Notes: generated from the letters alone by a model not told the origin. A stretch of 64,000 nt of DNA from Candidatus Heimdallarchaeota archaeon LC_2 (GCA_001940725.1 MDVR01000024.1:30810-94809), one strand, 5' to 3'. Shown: positions 9,848 to 19,539, counted from the stretch's first letter. Program-made: numbers and translations.

Positions 9848-12835
9848 ATGTGTCCTCAGGAAACGAGTAAGTTTCAACTTGATTTTCCAAAGGATTACCA
9901 AAATAGGTTCCATATTTTTTACGATTTGATGGAGTTTAGAGTGAAAGATGTTCTACTTGTCTCGAGTAAATACGATAATTTCATTCTAGAGGAAGATGGG
10001 CGATTATCTGAGGAAATATACACTGTTTACAGTGATTTAAATTTAAGCATTCCACCTCCAAGAATTACGAGAGTTGCTACGGCTGCGGAAGCAATTCAAG
10101 CAGTGAAAAAACATCATTTTGATCTAATAATAACAATGAGAAGGGTAGGGGATATCGATTTAGTTAGTTTTAGTAGAAAAATAAAAGAAATTGTTTTTGA
10201 GACACCCATAATTTTGCTTTTAACAAGTTATTCAGAAATTCCAAATTTACCAAGTCGAAGTAAATTAAACAATATTGATAAAGTGTTTGTTTTCAATGGT
10301 GACTCAGATATTTTTCTTGCTATGATAAAATTAATCGAAGATTCAAAAAATGTTTTCCATGATACAAAGGTCGGTGATGTTAGAATAATCATTGTTGTCG
10401 AGGATACTATTCAATATTATTCAATATTCTTACCAATACTTTACAAAGAATTACTCGCCCAAACCCAGAAATCAGTTGAGGAAGGAATTAATTTATCTCA
10501 TAAAATTCTAAAAAGAAGAGGAAGATCAAAAATCGTACTCGCAGAAACTTATGAAGAAGCTATAGAATATTATGAAAGTTTCAAAGATAATATCCTCGGT
10601 TTAATTTCAGACATTGGTTTTCCAAAAAATGGGACAAAAGATTTCTCGGCAGGATATGATTTAGTAGAAAAAATTAGAGAAGAGCATAAGTATTTGCCCG
10701 TATTATTACAATCATCTGATCCTAGTAATAAAGAGAAAGTTAAAGCGCTAGATTCTAAATTTGTTCACAAAAACTCTCCAGACTATTTACGCAAAATCAG
10801 AAAATTCTTTTCCGAATCTATGCTTTTTGGGGATTTTATTTTTAGAGACCTTAATAATAAAGAAATGGCTCGAGCGACCTCTGTAAGTAAATTTGTCAAA
10901 ATATTACCCATAATTCCTGCAGAAATCATTGAATTTCATGGATCAAGAAATGATTTTTCAAATTGGTTATTTGCGAGAGGTGAACATAAAATTGCTAGAG
11001 AACTTGCACCTTTCACTGTTGAAGAATTTGCTAGTGGAGATCAAATTAAAAAATTTTTAATTGATACTTTCAAAAAAAGACATCAAGAATTCCAAAGAGA
11101 AGGTATATCTGAATTTAATTCTGAAATTTTTGATACAAATCCTGGTTTTGTAAGATTCGGTAATGGTTCTTTAGGTGGAAAAGGAAGAGGGTTGGCATTC
11201 ATTCGCTCTCTTTTATATCAAGAAGATACGACTAATTTGTTTCCAGATATTGATATTTCAATTCCTGAGACAATTGTAATTTGTACGGATTTATTTGATC
11301 AATTCCTTGAGGAAAATGATCTTCACGAAATCTCATTAAGTAATATTTCTGATAAAGATCTCGATAAATTATTTATTTCAAAGAAATTACCTGAGAGATT
11401 ACTAAAAGCGTTAAAATTAATAATTAAAAATTGGAAACAACCATTAGCTGTACGATCCTCAAGCATATTAGAGGATTCACAGTTTCAACCATTTGCCGGG
11501 ATTTATAAAACTTTTATGCTTTCAAATGATCAATCTAAATTGAAAATGAGAGTAGAGTACTTACAACAGGCTATTAAGCTGATATATGCCTCATCATTTT
11601 CTAATATAGCAAAAACCTATGCTAAATCCTTAGGGCAAAAAATTGAAATTGAAAAAATGGCAATAGTAATTCAACAAATAGTAGGTAAAAAGCATGAAAA
11701 CAGATTCTATCCTGATTTTTCAGGGGTTGGAAAATCATATAATTTTTACCCTGTATCCCATCAAAAACCGGAAGATGGGGTTTGTGAAATAGCTATCGGA
11801 CTAGGTGAACATATAGTAAGGGGTGGGAAAGCATTATTTTTTAGCCCAAAATTCCCTAAGTTATTACCACAAGTGTCTACTCCTGATTATGCACTAAAAA
11901 ATACTCAAACTGAATTCATCTCTTTAGCTCTAAAAAGAAACAATGTGAACCTTTTAGATGGTGAAAGAGCAACATTAGAAGAAAATACAATTCAAATTGC
12001 GAAGGATGATGGGGTATTAAATTGGTTAGCAAGCAGTTATGACATTCAGAATAACAGAATTATTGATTCTCTTGTTAATAAATATCCAGTCCTTGTCACT
12101 TTTCCCTTTATATTGAAATACAATAAAATATCAATCCCTGAAATTATCTCATTTTTAGTTAAGATCAGTGAAGAAAGCTTTGGTTTTACTTCAGAAATAG
12201 AGTTTGCAGTTAATTTGGATCTCAAAACTGGAAAACACGAATTCAAAATCTTGCAAATTCGACCATTAATTATAGCGAATAAGAATTCCGAACATGATTT
12301 TGATTTTAACAACAATAAGGCGATAATTTATAGTTCAAAGGCATTAGGTAATGGCATATATACTAATTTATCAGATATTGTATTTGTTAAGAGAAATACA
12401 TTTGATAGTTCTTCCACTATTGAAATTAGAGATGAAATAGCAACAATTAATCAAAAGCTTTCCTCAGAAAACAAAGAATATACCCTTATTGGTCCTGGAA
12501 GATGGGGAACAAAAGAAAGATTTCTAGGAATACCAGTTGTTTGGTCTGATGTACATTTTGCAAGAGTAATAATAGAAATGGGCTTAGAAGATTTTCAAAT
12601 AGATCCAAGTCAAGGAATGCATTTTTTTGTTAATTTAATTTCAACTGGTAGAGGATATTTTACTGTGCCGTTCATGTCAGATCTAGATAGGATTGATTGG
12701 AAATATCTATCTACACTTGAAATTATTGAAGATTTGAAATATATAACACACGTACGTACATCTAATCCTTATACGATTAAGATTGATGGAAGAAAAGGTA
12801 GAGGGCAGATTGAAATTGTTTCGGAGGAAATTTAG
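9848..12835 (+). CDS. Response-regulator receiver and PEP/pyruvate-binding (PPDK_N) fusion
   Basis: 995 residues. An N-terminal pseudo-receiver (about 35-160) has lost its phosphoacceptor (TMRRV where an Asp is expected). A second receiver (about 175-320) keeps VVED, the acceptor Asp in ISDIGFP, LQSS and the Lys of FVHKNS, so it may be phosphorylated. From about 440 the protein matches the ATP-grasp PPDK_N domain of PEP synthase/PPDK: GNGSLGGKGRGLAF, AVRSSSILEDSQ, FAGIYKTF and IVIQQIVG. The swivelling phosphohistidine domain and the PEP-binding barrel are absent, so it is not a complete PEP synthase. This architecture occurs in bacteria as putative signalling proteins. Pairing with the GAF gene just upstream supports a signalling role. 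Confidence 0.8.
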   Translation: MCPQETSKFQLDFPKDYQNRFHIFYDLMEFRVKDVLLVSSKYDNFILEEDGRLSEEIYTVYSDLNLSIPPPRITRVATAAEAIQAVKKHHFDLIITMRRVGDIDLVSFSRKIKEIVFETPIILLLTSYSEIPNLPSRSKLNNIDKVFVFNGDSDIFLAMIKLIEDSKNVFHDTKVGDVRIIIVVEDTIQYYSIFLPILYKELLAQTQKSVEEGINLSHKILKRRGRSKIVLAETYEEAIEYYESFKDNILGLISDIGFPKNGTKDFSAGYDLVEKIREEHKYLPVLLQSSDPSNKEKVKALDSKFVHKNSPDYLRKIRKFFSESMLFGDFIFRDLNNKEMARATSVSKFVKILPIIPAEIIEFHGSRNDFSNWLFARGEHKIARELAPFTVEEFASGDQIKKFLIDTFKKRHQEFQREGISEFNSEIFDTNPGFVRFGNGSLGGKGRGLAFIRSLLYQEDTTNLFPDIDISIPETIVICTDLFDQFLEENDLHEISLSNISDKDLDKLFISKKLPERLLKALKLIIKNWKQPLAVRSSSILEDSQFQPFAGIYKTFMLSNDQSKLKMRVEYLQQAIKLIYASSFSNIAKTYAKSLGQKIEIEKMAIVIQQIVGKKHENRFYPDFSGVGKSYNFYPVSHQKPEDGVCEIAIGLGEHIVRGGKALFFSPKFPKLLPQVSTPDYALKNTQTEFISLALKRNNVNLLDGERATLEENTIQIAKDDGVLNWLASSYDIQNNRIIDSLVNKYPVLVTFPFILKYNKISIPEIISFLVKISEESFGFTSEIEFAVNLDLKTGKHEFKILQIRPLIIANKNSEHDFDFNNNKAIIYSSKALGNGIYTNLSDIVFVKRNTFDSSSTIEIRDEIATINQKLSSENKEYTLIGPGRWGTKERFLGIPVVWSDVHFARVIIEMGLEDFQIDPSQGMHFFVNLISTGRGYFTVPFMSDLDRIDWKYLSTLEIIEDLKYITHVRTSNPYTIKIDGRKGRGQIEIVSEEI

Positions 12836-12883
12836 TTATTGTTTTGCTAATTAATCTCTGAATCAAATTCTGACATCATGTAA

Positions 12884-14539
12884 TTACAGGTCGTAATGCC
12901 ATTTTAAGAGATATATACTATCACCTTCCTCCAATACACCATTAGTCGGGTAATATTTTAGTATTTCAGAAGAACCTTTTAGATGTAGAGCAACTGTGTA
13001 ATTATCTTGAGATAAAGATTCGACTTTTCGTTTATAAAAAGGATGTTTTTTATCGATATGCTGCTCCATAACATGCATATTAGTGTAAGGCATCGACATA
13101 AGCTCATTTTTGTCAGTTACTAATATCTGAGACATTGCCCGGGACATTTGCAAATCTGGTGGAATAACAATGTCAGCTCCAGAATTTAGGAAAATCTCCA
13201 CTTCAATCAGGTCATATGAGATTTGCATAATTCGGGACTTTAGACCAGTATTTCTTATTACAACATTGAGTAATAATGCATTTGTTATGTCTTTGAGGAA
13301 ATTAAGTAATACATCACTATCATTCAAATTTTCTTTTATCATCTCAAATAAATTATCTTGATTGCATAATCTTGCATCATAGCCATGATTTTTGGCGCTA
13401 CTGACCTCATTTTCATCAAATGAAATAACTTTAATCGACTGAAAATTCTTTAAAGTTTGCATGTGTGAGAGTATATCCTGGATCTCTTCGTTATAGCCAG
13501 CAATAACAATCCTTTGGTGGGACCTGTCAGTATCAATTAAATCAATGGCAGATGGAGGTCTTACATCATCAATTTTTTCAACTAAAATATTATGATAATT
13601 ATTATCATCTAATTCCCCATAGGCATGTTTGCATTTTTGCCACTCCTCTTTTGCTTCTTTCTCATTTAGAAAAACATTCATCATGAGATATAATTTGCCT
13701 ATTAAAAATGCATTAGGTAATTTTTCTTTATATGGATATGAGGGGGATACATGAAACAGATGAAATTTACTTCCAGCAACGTTTTGATTCGGGATTGAAA
13801 GATAGCTTAATTCTTGAAGCAGATAACCTATTAATCCACCAAGTACTCTTCCCCTGTGGTAAGTACGAGTAATTCCTATTAAACCTCCAAAATCGATGGA
13901 TACATGAAAATTAGTGTCAGTATAAATCAATAAATTTTGATCAATTTGTCTACAGAGAATAGCAGTCCTAATAGTATTGGAATCTTGTTTTAATGAAAGA
14001 AACAACCCCTTAGATTGTTCAAGATTTAATTTCCGCAAAATTATTAAACTTGTGAGATCGCCCGTATATGCCTCTAATCCTTCTAATCTTGCCTGTTTAA
14101 CTAACTCTTCATCTTGTTCAATAAACATTATTTTATCAAAACGATCAGTAAAATACCTCGCAATCATTCTTGTAGTGCCATTATATCCCCCAATTACAAT
14201 ATGATTCTCATATTTCAATCCATCAATGGGTAGATCTAGTCTATCCAAAAATCGGGTTTTAATCAAGTTATTAATAAAATATTCTGAAAATATTGCAATT
14301 GAGCTTATTCCAGTTATAATTAATACAATTGAAATTGCCTTTGTTTCTGGATGAGTAGGAATCAAGTCTCCAAACCCTACTGTAGATACTGTAACAACAA
14401 GAAGATATAAAGAATCCAACCAAGAAAGCTTCTCAATCTCATGAAATGCAATTAATGAAGTTAAGAAAACTAAAAATACGATAATACCAATTATTTGTAT
14501 TCTTTTTTCGGGTTTTGTGAAGTAACTTGTCCATTCCAT
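12884..14539 (-). CDS. Potassium channel with two RCK (TrkA-N) domains
   Basis: 551 residues. Two membrane helices flank a pore loop with the K+ selectivity filter TVGFGD (about residues 53-58). They are followed by a TrkA-N/RCK domain (HIVIGGYNGTTRMIARYF, then FIEQDEE), a middle region, a second RCK domain (RIVIAGYNEEIQDI) and a C-terminal TrkA-C-like domain (YTVALHLKGSS, EGDSIYLLKW). This is the MthK/GsuK-like ligand-gated K+ channel layout in the plasma membrane, here with tandem RCK domains in one chain. The first nucleotide loop (GGYNGTT) is not the classical GxGxxG, so the gating ligand is uncertain. It is convergent with the upstream kinase-like gene. Confidence 0.88.
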   Translation of the reverse strand: MEWTSYFTKPEKRIQIIGIIVFLVFLTSLIAFHEIEKLSWLDSLYLLVVTVSTVGFGDLIPTHPETKAISIVLIITGISSIAIFSEYFINNLIKTRFLDRLDLPIDGLKYENHIVIGGYNGTTRMIARYFTDRFDKIMFIEQDEELVKQARLEGLEAYTGDLTSLIILRKLNLEQSKGLFLSLKQDSNTIRTAILCRQIDQNLLIYTDTNFHVSIDFGGLIGITRTYHRGRVLGGLIGYLLQELSYLSIPNQNVAGSKFHLFHVSPSYPYKEKLPNAFLIGKLYLMMNVFLNEKEAKEEWQKCKHAYGELDDNNYHNILVEKIDDVRPPSAIDLIDTDRSHQRIVIAGYNEEIQDILSHMQTLKNFQSIKVISFDENEVSSAKNHGYDARLCNQDNLFEMIKENLNDSDVLLNFLKDITNALLLNVVIRNTGLKSRIMQISYDLIEVEIFLNSGADIVIPPDLQMSRAMSQILVTDKNELMSMPYTNMHVMEQHIDKKHPFYKRKVESLSQDNYTVALHLKGSSEILKYYPTNGVLEEGDSIYLLKWHYDL

Positions 14540-14766
14540 AAATGGTAAATCAAATTTGATTATTTTGGTAAATCGGTAAAATAATTTAATTTAGTTAAAA
14601 TTATTAATTCAAATTTAATTTTATGAATTTCATTTAATATTGGCTAACTTAAATATACAGCAAATATAAATAATATCTATAATTTATAAACCAATACCTA
14701 TATTTATTAAAATCACCTATACTAAATTAAGAACTACTATATTACTAATTTGCGAGGAAAAATAAA

Positions 14767-15531
14767 ATGAATCAACAAAATAATTTATTCAAAACACAAA
14801 TAAAGTTGGAAAATGCAAGAATTCTAATTACGGGTGGTACTTCAGGACTGGGAAAAGGATTAGCTTTGGCCTTGTCTAAAATTGGAGCTAAAGTTGCAAT
14901 TATAGCTAGAAGGAAAGAATTACTTGATGAGATAAAAATATTACATCCAAAAATAATTACGATACAAGGTGATATTTCAAATAAAAATGATACATACAAA
15001 TTAAGTGCAAATGTTTTTGGACATTTAGGAGAAATTGATATTCTAATTAACAATGCTAGCTATTTGGGTCCCACACCCCTACAATTGTTATTAGACACTG
15101 AATGTGAGGATTTAACCGAAGTACTTGAGACAAATTTAATGGGACCATTTAGACTAACAAAATCAATACTACCATCTATGATTTTACAAAAATCAGGACT
15201 AGTAATAAATATCTCAAGTGATGCCGCAATTTCTGCTTATGAAACTTGGGGCTCTTATTCAATTTCAAAAGCTGCGCTTGATCATTTATCAAAAATATGG
15301 AATGAGGAATTGAAAGGAACTGGAGTAAGAATGATTTCGCTGGATCCTGGCGATATGGCAACACCAATGCACTTTAGTGCAATTCCGGAAGCAAACCCAA
15401 ACGATTTATTTGATCCAAATAATGTTGCAAGGGACTTGCTAAAATTCATTGAAAAGTTACTAAAAAATTCAATAAATGAGCAGGTTCGATTTTCAGCCAA
15501 AGAATGGAGAATGGAATATGGAATTAATTGA
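14767..15531 (+). CDS. Short-chain dehydrogenase/reductase
   Basis: 254 residues, a classical SDR oxidoreductase. The cofactor loop TGGTSGLGKG lies near residue 20, NNAS follows the fourth strand, the catalytic Ser is in NISSDAA, and Tyr-Lys are in SYSISKAALDH. The loop after strand 2 (IIARRKELL) favours NADP(H). The substrate is unknown. Its last 14 bases overlap the start of the QueA-like gene, so the two are translationally coupled and likely act together. Confidence 0.9.
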   Translation: MNQQNNLFKTQIKLENARILITGGTSGLGKGLALALSKIGAKVAIIARRKELLDEIKILHPKIITIQGDISNKNDTYKLSANVFGHLGEIDILINNASYLGPTPLQLLLDTECEDLTEVLETNLMGPFRLTKSILPSMILQKSGLVINISSDAAISAYETWGSYSISKAALDHLSKIWNEELKGTGVRMISLDPGDMATPMHFSAIPEANPNDLFDPNNVARDLLKFIEKLLKNSINEQVRFSAKEWRMEYGIN

Positions 15532-16600
15532 ATCAGGTTTTGACAGCTCTAAAATCCAGTTTGCGACAAAAAGCAAACAAAAAAATCCAAATACTAAACT
15601 ATTGGTTATCAACAACAAAAACGAGAGTACAAATACAGACGCATTACAAAATATATCAGAGTATTTTGAAAAAGGGGATCTCTTAGTTGTTAATCATAGT
15701 GCAACAATACCAAGTAGCTTGTCTGGAAAAGTCTTGAGAACTAAAGAAACAATAGAAATTCGATTAGCGAGTTGGGTTGGACTTGATTTTACAAATGGTT
15801 ATAATTGGAATGTCATCAGTTTTGGAGCAGGTACTTGGAGAGATAAAACTGAAGATCGAATAGAAATAACTGATTTACATGAAACAGATGTGATTACATT
15901 TGATAATGGTTTATTTGCGGTAGTTAAAAAAATAATTGTAAAGCCTGCAAAATTAATAGAAATAGAATTTCAAACGGATATCTCAACTGAAGAATTATGG
16001 AATAAAATTTATGAAATTGGAAAACCTATCCAGTATTCTTATCTTGAAGAGAATCTTGAAATTTGGGACCAACAAACTCTATTCAGTGGACCACCCGTAT
16101 CGGTTGAACCCCCATCAGCATCTTTTCAATTTTCTTGGAAAATCATAAAAAAATTAATGCAGAAAGGAGTGAAAATTGTACCTATTTTACATTCTGCTGG
16201 GCTTTCAAGTACTGGTGATAAAATATTAGATTCATTTTTACCATTTCCTGAACGATATGAAATTAGTGAAAATTCTGCCTATCAAATAAAAAACGCGATG
16301 GATAATAATAAGAAAATTATAGCACTTGGAACTTCTGTTGTTAGAGCTTTAGAATCAGTTGCGTTCGTAAATAATGGCGATATCAAGGCATCCAGTTCAA
16401 CAACTGATTTCAAAATTCATAAAACTCATAAAATGAAAATTGTCAATGGTATAATTTCAGGGATGCATATTCCAGAAGAAAGTCATATGCAAATATTACT
16501 TGCTTTTACTTCTGAAAAACTTATTTTGGAAGGATATAATAAAGCAATCAAAATTAATTTTCTATGGCACGAATATGGTGATCTTACTTTTATTTATTAG
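15518..16600 (+). CDS. QueA-like S-adenosylmethionine:tRNA ribosyltransferase-isomerase family protein
   Basis: About 360 residues from the ATG at 15518 (MELIESGFD), chosen because an upstream ATG at 15476 would overlap the SDR gene more deeply. Family landmarks: a LLVVNHSATIPSSL segment near the start (QueA has a comparable LVFNNTKVIPARL-type segment), SVEPPSASFQFS, ALGTSVVRALES, IPEESHMQILLAF and the C-terminal HEYGDLTFIY. QueA transfers the ribosyl part of SAM to tRNA to make epoxyqueuosine. Archaea normally make archaeosine instead, so this divergent homologue probably has another substrate or came by transfer from bacteria. The overlap with the SDR gene supports a joint pathway. Confidence 0.75.
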   Translation: MELIESGFDSSKIQFATKSKQKNPNTKLLVINNKNESTNTDALQNISEYFEKGDLLVVNHSATIPSSLSGKVLRTKETIEIRLASWVGLDFTNGYNWNVISFGAGTWRDKTEDRIEITDLHETDVITFDNGLFAVVKKIIVKPAKLIEIEFQTDISTEELWNKIYEIGKPIQYSYLEENLEIWDQQTLFSGPPVSVEPPSASFQFSWKIIKKLMQKGVKIVPILHSAGLSSTGDKILDSFLPFPERYEISENSAYQIKNAMDNNKKIIALGTSVVRALESVAFVNNGDIKASSSTTDFKIHKTHKMKIVNGIISGMHIPEESHMQILLAFTSEKLILEGYNKAIKINFLWHEYGDLTFIY

Positions 16601-16880
16601 AATAAGAAGGTTATTAATAAAATTATTTTGGTAATTTAAAGAATATTATTGCTGAGATCAGCGGTAAATTCATTTTACCTAGATAATCAAATTATTTTAC
16701 TTCTCAGATGGTTTTGCGTAAGTTTTAATCGTTTATTCAATTATTAGCTTACATTTTATACTATACTTCATTACGAAAGTATGAATAATTCTGCTAATTT
16801 TCACAATAATTTCAAGTTTAATGAAACACAGATTTGCAAGGCAAATCATTTAAATTGATAGGTAATGAATTTCAACTAGA

Positions 16881-17111
16881 ATGGCTGTAAGGAGATATAC
16901 AGAGAACATCCCAGCATATCCAGTAGAAATCAATTATATGAAAGAAAAAAATTCTTTTGTTGCAAGGATCCCCGATTTAAAATATTGTAGAGCAATAGGT
17001 CAAACTCCTGAATTGGCATTGGAAGAATTACAAAAGTCTCTAAAATATACAATTAAAAAAGCACAAGAAAACGGTATTAAATTACCTAAACCCAGCAAAT
17101 TTGTTGATTAA
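16881..17111 (+). CDS. HicB-like protein without HicA partner
   Basis: 76 residues with the partial RNase-H fold of HicB antitoxins: strand-strand (YPVEINYMKEKNSFVARIPDL), a short KYCRAIGQTPELALEELQKSLKYTIKKAQENG stretch forming the two helices, and a KLPKP tail. There is no DNA-binding extension. HicB usually neutralises the dsRBD-like mRNase HicA, but no HicA frame is found on either side: SRAP is convergent 7 bp downstream and 280 bp upstream is non-coding. It is an orphan or has an unrelated role. Confidence 0.7.
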   Translation: MAVRRYTENIPAYPVEINYMKEKNSFVARIPDLKYCRAIGQTPELALEELQKSLKYTIKKAQENGIKLPKPSKFVD

Positions 17112-17117
17112 ATTCAA

Positions 17118-17795
17118 TCAAAAGAAATCATCTAAAACCGCAGTTTTAGCCACATGAGCAATAGTATCAGGACCCCGATCTTTACGTGCAGGTAATTCTC
17201 TGACCTGGTATTTTTCCATAAGGCTCCCGGAGTACGGAATCATCATTTCAAGTAGTTCCCTTTCAGATGTATTGGTATTAAGCCACTTGATTTCATTTTC
17301 CAAAGTAAAAATAAGGGGCATACGATGAAAAATCTCCCCTACAACTTCATTTGGTTCTACTGTTATGACAGCATATTGATATTTAGTTTTTCCCTCATCA
17401 TCATCGTCAATATACTTATTGTACACACCACCAATTGCAAATAGATCATCATTTTTCATTTTAAAATAAAATGGAATGCTTTTACCATCTTCCTTTTTCC
17501 ATTCAAAAAATCCGTTAGCTAGAATTAAACACCGACGCTCTTTGAAGGCCTTACCAAATAACCGTTTCTCGTGAATACTCTCTCCTCTAGCTTTGAAAAA
17601 CTTGTTTCCTTTTACAAAACCCCATCTAAGCCTTACAACCTCATTTTTCCCAGTTTCCTCATTAGGGACTATTCCGACAACTCGATTGGTTGGTTTAATA
17701 TTGTAAGCTTTGTAATATTCTATTTCTACCTTGTCAACTGGAAACCGTTTTGATATTTCATCTTTATCTGCAAAAAAGGCAAAACGTGAAGGCAC
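17118..17795 (-). CDS. SRAP (HMCES/YedK-like) abasic-site protein, start region possibly frameshifted
   Basis: 225 residues of SRAP domain: ILANGFFEWKKEDG carries the active-site Glu and IFHRMPLIF the active-site His; PLRW-like LRWGFVKG and the final IAHVAKTAV are also typical. SRAP proteins protect abasic sites by a covalent link through Cys2. Read in this frame the protein begins at GTG 17795 as MPSRFAFF and lacks that Cys. An ATG followed by a TGC codon (17797-17792) lies two bases upstream in another frame, so one added base or two removed bases would restore MC before RF. Either a sequencing error, a real frameshift or a Cys-less variant is possible. Confidence 0.8.
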   Translation of the reverse strand: MPSRFAFFADKDEISKRFPVDKVEIEYYKAYNIKPTNRVVGIVPNEETGKNEVVRLRWGFVKGNKFFKARGESIHEKRLFGKAFKERRCLILANGFFEWKKEDGKSIPFYFKMKNDDLFAIGGVYNKYIDDDDEGKTKYQYAVITVEPNEVVGEIFHRMPLIFTLENEIKWLNTNTSERELLEMMIPYSGSLMEKYQVRELPARKDRGPDTIAHVAKTAVLDDFF

Positions 17796-17851
17796 ATTAT
17801 TTTGTTTTTTGCTATGTTTAAAAACACACTTATCAATGAATTAGTACAATT

Positions 17852-18718
17852 TTAGTTTTCTTCTGAAAGAAAATCAACAATTAATTTACTGACTATCTCA
17901 GGCTTTTCGTGTTGGACCCAATGTGTTGCATCATCGATGTATTCCAATTTTCCTTGATCACAATATTTGAGACTAGCTTCTGCCATCTCTTTCATTAAAA
18001 ATTCATCCTTTTTCCCCCATATAATTAGAGTAGGGATAGTGATTTGGCTTTTTACCCCTTTCAATTTCCTTCTAAAAGTTGCTCGATACCAGTTTAACAT
18101 GCAAGGAATTGCTCTACGTCTCCCCCAAGCTTCTTTATACAACTCCAAATTTGATTTATCAAAAGTTCCTTCAACACTGGTTCGAGATAGAACTTTAGTT
18201 AAATTCTCAAAATCATTCTTTTTGAGGGTCATTTGTGGAATTATTGGCCACTGAAAATCAAACATATATTTGCTTTTTTTCCTTTGTTCTGGATTTGTAA
18301 AAATGAACTTTCTCATGACTGAATTGTGAGGGACATTTAAAGTGATAATCTTGTGTACTCGATCTGGAAATGTGGCACCAATAAACCAAGTTACTGCAGC
18401 TCCCCAATCATGACCAACTACATATGCTTTTTCTTTACCTGAATAATCAATTAATCCAACTATATCTTTTGCGAGTTTATCCAACTTGTAAGAACCGATT
18501 CTCCATGGTTTATCACTCAGATTATACCCTCGCTGATCTGGTAGCATTACTTGGTAACCTGCATCAATAACTGCATCAATTTGCTTTCGAAAACTAATCC
18601 AAAATTCTGGAAAACCATGTAGAAATATTACAAGTGGGGCTTCTGAATTTCCAGCTCTTGCTACATGGAGAGTAATTCTATTTGTCTCTATAAATTCAAA
18701 TCGTATTTCAGCCTTCAC
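17852..18718 (-). CDS. Alpha/beta hydrolase, epoxide hydrolase-like
   Basis: 288 residues. HGFPEFW carries the oxyanion HGxP motif, GHDWGAAV carries the nucleophilic Asp, IIWGKKDEFL is the strand bearing the acidic residue, and DDATHWVQHEKP carries the catalytic His. An Asp nucleophile with GHDWG is typical of epoxide hydrolases and haloalkane dehalogenases rather than esterases. The cap region (about 130-210) is helical. No signal peptide, so it is cytoplasmic. Substrate unknown. It is a single gene between the SRAP gene and a small ferredoxin-fold protein. Confidence 0.85.
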   Translation of the reverse strand: MKAEIRFEFIETNRITLHVARAGNSEAPLVIFLHGFPEFWISFRKQIDAVIDAGYQVMLPDQRGYNLSDKPWRIGSYKLDKLAKDIVGLIDYSGKEKAYVVGHDWGAAVTWFIGATFPDRVHKIITLNVPHNSVMRKFIFTNPEQRKKSKYMFDFQWPIIPQMTLKKNDFENLTKVLSRTSVEGTFDKSNLELYKEAWGRRRAIPCMLNWYRATFRRKLKGVKSQITIPTLIIWGKKDEFLMKEMAEASLKYCDQGKLEYIDDATHWVQHEKPEIVSKLIVDFLSEEN

Positions 18719-18782
18719 TTCTAAATTTTACTTTGATTGTGGTTTTTAAAGTATCATCTAAAAGCAAAATTTTCTGAAGCTC

Positions 18783-19070
18783 TTAGAATTCTTCAAGTAC
18801 TAAATTTATCGTTTCAGCTGATATTCGTTTTTCACTTATCTTTTGAGTCATTTCAATGTATTCGGGGATATTTTTTACGGCTTCCACAAATTTACGATAA
18901 TGCTCCTCATCTCTGTACTTTGTTATCATATAATATTCCAAAGGATTATCTTTATTTTTCCAAACACCGATAAGTTCGACACCGTGCTTCGCATATAGTT
19001 TTGCAAATAGTGCTCTCCGTTCGATTGGAGGCCCTACAGCAAAGAGGTTCTTATACATTTTATATAACAT
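18783..19070 (-). CDS. NIPSNAP/antibiotic-monooxygenase-like small protein
   Basis: About 95 residues from the ATG at 19070 (MLYKMYKN); a longer frame from 19130 adds a basic, low-quality leader. The pattern is a dimeric alpha-beta barrel: FAKLYAKHGVELIGVWKNKDNPLEYYMITKYRDEEHYRKFVEAVKN, as in NIPSNAP and ABM-domain proteins, where GVW, Y-x-x-MI and the helix EEHYRKF are typical. These fold into small-molecule binding or oxygenase domains. Specific function is unknown. Confidence 0.6.
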   Translation of the reverse strand: MLYKMYKNLFAVGPPIERRALFAKLYAKHGVELIGVWKNKDNPLEYYMITKYRDEEHYRKFVEAVKNIPEYIEMTQKISEKRISAETINLVLEEF

Positions 19071-19335
19071 AGTTCTAGATCGAATATTGATTTTAATTAT
19101 TAAATGGTTTCTATTATAAAAATAATTCAAAATATGTCAAAAATAAATTATTAACAGGAAATATAAATATGAATTATTGTTTTATTAAATGTAGACAATA
19201 CCAATTATTGAGTTTTTGATCAAACTCGTTTCATTGCAATCTGTTTGTCAGAATAAGTGGATTGGAATCAAAAATTTAATTGGTCAAAAAAACGTTTTGA
19301 AATTATATTTCAAGGAATTAGGAAATGTGGTTTGA

Positions 19336-19539
19336 TTGAAAAAAATTGCCTGTAGTTCTATCACAAAATTAGATTGTACATTTTCCATTTATTTGGAAAC
19401 AGAGGATGTAAGAGTAATAAAATTCCTAATACATATTAATGAAATACATGATCCGGGTTTTGTCCCAAGATGCCAAGATGATTTAATAGTTGAATATAAC
19501 CAATACATCAAGAAAATCAAAGCGTTACTTATCAATTGA
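19336..19539 (+). CDS. DUF1059-like small protein
   Basis: 67 residues from a TTG start (MKKIACSSI). The order KKIAC, LDCTFSIYLETED, then a helix ending IHINEIHD resembles the DUF1059 family, where a Cys, a second DC and a C-terminal EHxxxxH are spaced the same way. Function of that family is unknown. The single ATG-less start and short length make the call tentative. Confidence 0.5.
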   Translation: MKKIACSSITKLDCTFSIYLETEDVRVIKFLIHINEIHDPGFVPRCQDDLIVEYNQYIKKIKALLIN

